From Bacteroidales bacterium UBA3868 (GTDB lineage: Bacteria > Bacteroidota > Bacteroidia > Bacteroidales > WCHB1-69): DNA of 24,153 bases. How positions within the stretch are numbered: position 1 is the first letter of the stretch; every line of letters starts with the position of its first letter. Shown here piece by piece: positions 23,733-24,153 of the stretch. The notes beneath the pieces were generated by a model that saw only the letters and a program-made list of their open reading frames with translations, was not told the DNA's origin and did not search any database. The DNA lies in assembly GCA_002392325.1 (NCBI GenBank), contig DGGS01000128.1:1-24153 (forward strand). Direction: 5' to 3'. The translations under genes were made by a program, and so were the position numbers.

Positions 23733-24153
23733 ATGAGAGACGAATTCAGAAATTACGCGCTGAAACAGCATGGTATCAGCAGTTTGAAGATGGAGCGTTA
23801 CGCTTCCATGACCCGCAATTACATCACGCCTTACATCATTGAGGAGCGTCCGATGAACATCACCCAACTGGATGTGTTCTCCCGCTTGATGAAAGACCGT
23901 ATCATCTTCTTGGGTGTGCCTATTGATGATGATGTGGCCAACATCATCCAAGCGCAATTGCTCTTCCTGGAGTCCCAGGATCCCGACCGTGACATTCAGA
24001 TATATCTGAACAGTCCTGGAGGACAGGTGTATGCCGGTTTGGGCATTTACGATACTATGCAGTATCTGAAACCCGATGTGTCCACCATTTGCACAGGTAT
24101 GGCGGCTTCCATGGCTGCGGTGCTGTTGTGCGCCGGAGCAAAGGGCAAGCGTT
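23733..24153 (+). CDS. clpP: ATP-dependent Clp protease proteolytic subunit (3' partial)
   Basis: The gene is cut by the right edge after 140 codons. The start ATG at 23733 is 6 bp after the trigger factor stop. The visible protein has the ClpP core: [24 protein letters not shown], then [19 protein letters not shown], which forms the oxyanion-side loop, and GMAASMAA with the nucleophile S126. The His and Asp of the catalytic triad lie beyond the window. About 25 residues precede the family core, as in other Bacteroidota ClpP proteins. ClpP forms a double-ring peptidase that works with ClpX, whose gene is the expected next neighbour. Confidence 0.93.
   Translation, partial: MRDEFRNYALKQHGISSLKMERYASMTRNYITPYIIEERPMNITQLDVFSRLMKDRIIFLGVPIDDDVANIIQAQLLFLESQDPDRDIQIYLNSPGGQVYAGLGIYDTMQYLKPDVSTICTGMAASMAAVLLCAGAKGKR

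Noticed and set aside
1..24153. tRNA, rRNA, CRISPR arrays, insertion sequences, phage or toxin-antitoxin genes
   Set aside because: Reading both strands showed no such genes or repeat structure; all repeats found are protein-coding modules.

Overview
The window looks like part of a Bacteroidota (probably Bacteroidales) chromosome. The evidence is a type IX secretion (T9SS) C-terminal sorting domain on two proteins, FISUMP and GLUG repeat domains, a DUF4831 protein, the Bacteroidota form of LptE, several TAnnTTTG-type -7 promoter boxes, and weak or absent Shine-Dalgarno sequences. No species can be named from the sequence alone.

Region 1 (3..13223, + strand) is a block of large secreted surface proteins. 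A giant T9SS cargo protein, cut by the left window edge, combines GLUG repeats, InlB-like B repeats, 'RGVCWS' fibronectin-III-like modules, a FISUMP domain, many Ig/PKD-like modules and a C-terminal sorting domain. It is followed at 26 bp by a tiny protein that is little more than a signal peptide and a sorting domain. Seven bp further on is an 1806-aa multidomain protein with a central region I do not recognise, a CUB-like domain and a duplicated FN3-FISUMP unit, but no visible sorting domain. The three genes are probably co-transcribed and build adhesin-like or matrix-like surface material. One ~700-bp module inside the first gene is much richer in G+C than its surroundings.

Region 2 (13245..17454) holds a periplasmic or secreted GH78 alpha-L-rhamnosidase with its own likely promoter. 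It converges, with a 22-bp overlap of the coding ends, on a minus-strand four-gene group. In transcription order that group is a membrane zinc metallopeptidase (YugP type), a DUF4831 protein, a small putative lipoprotein and a TIGR01212/YhcC-type radical SAM protein.

Region 3 (19354..24153, + strand) starts at a divergent promoter region and is a housekeeping and envelope cluster. It runs: receiver-less sigma-54 activator, LptE, an unrecognised protein with a TPR-like end, SecG, a terminator-like hairpin, trigger factor with a lysine-rich tail, and ClpP (cut by the right edge). Envelope assembly (LptE), export (SecG), nascent-chain folding (trigger factor) and proteolysis (ClpP) are therefore neighbours.

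I see no tRNA, rRNA, CRISPR array, insertion sequence or phage gene. No gene-free stretch exceeds about 100 bases. I found no strong case for a wholly new defence or mobile system. The most unusual points are the compositional mosaic in the giant surface protein, the unknown central region of the second giant protein together with the sorting-domain split between its neighbours, and the histone-like tail on trigger factor.
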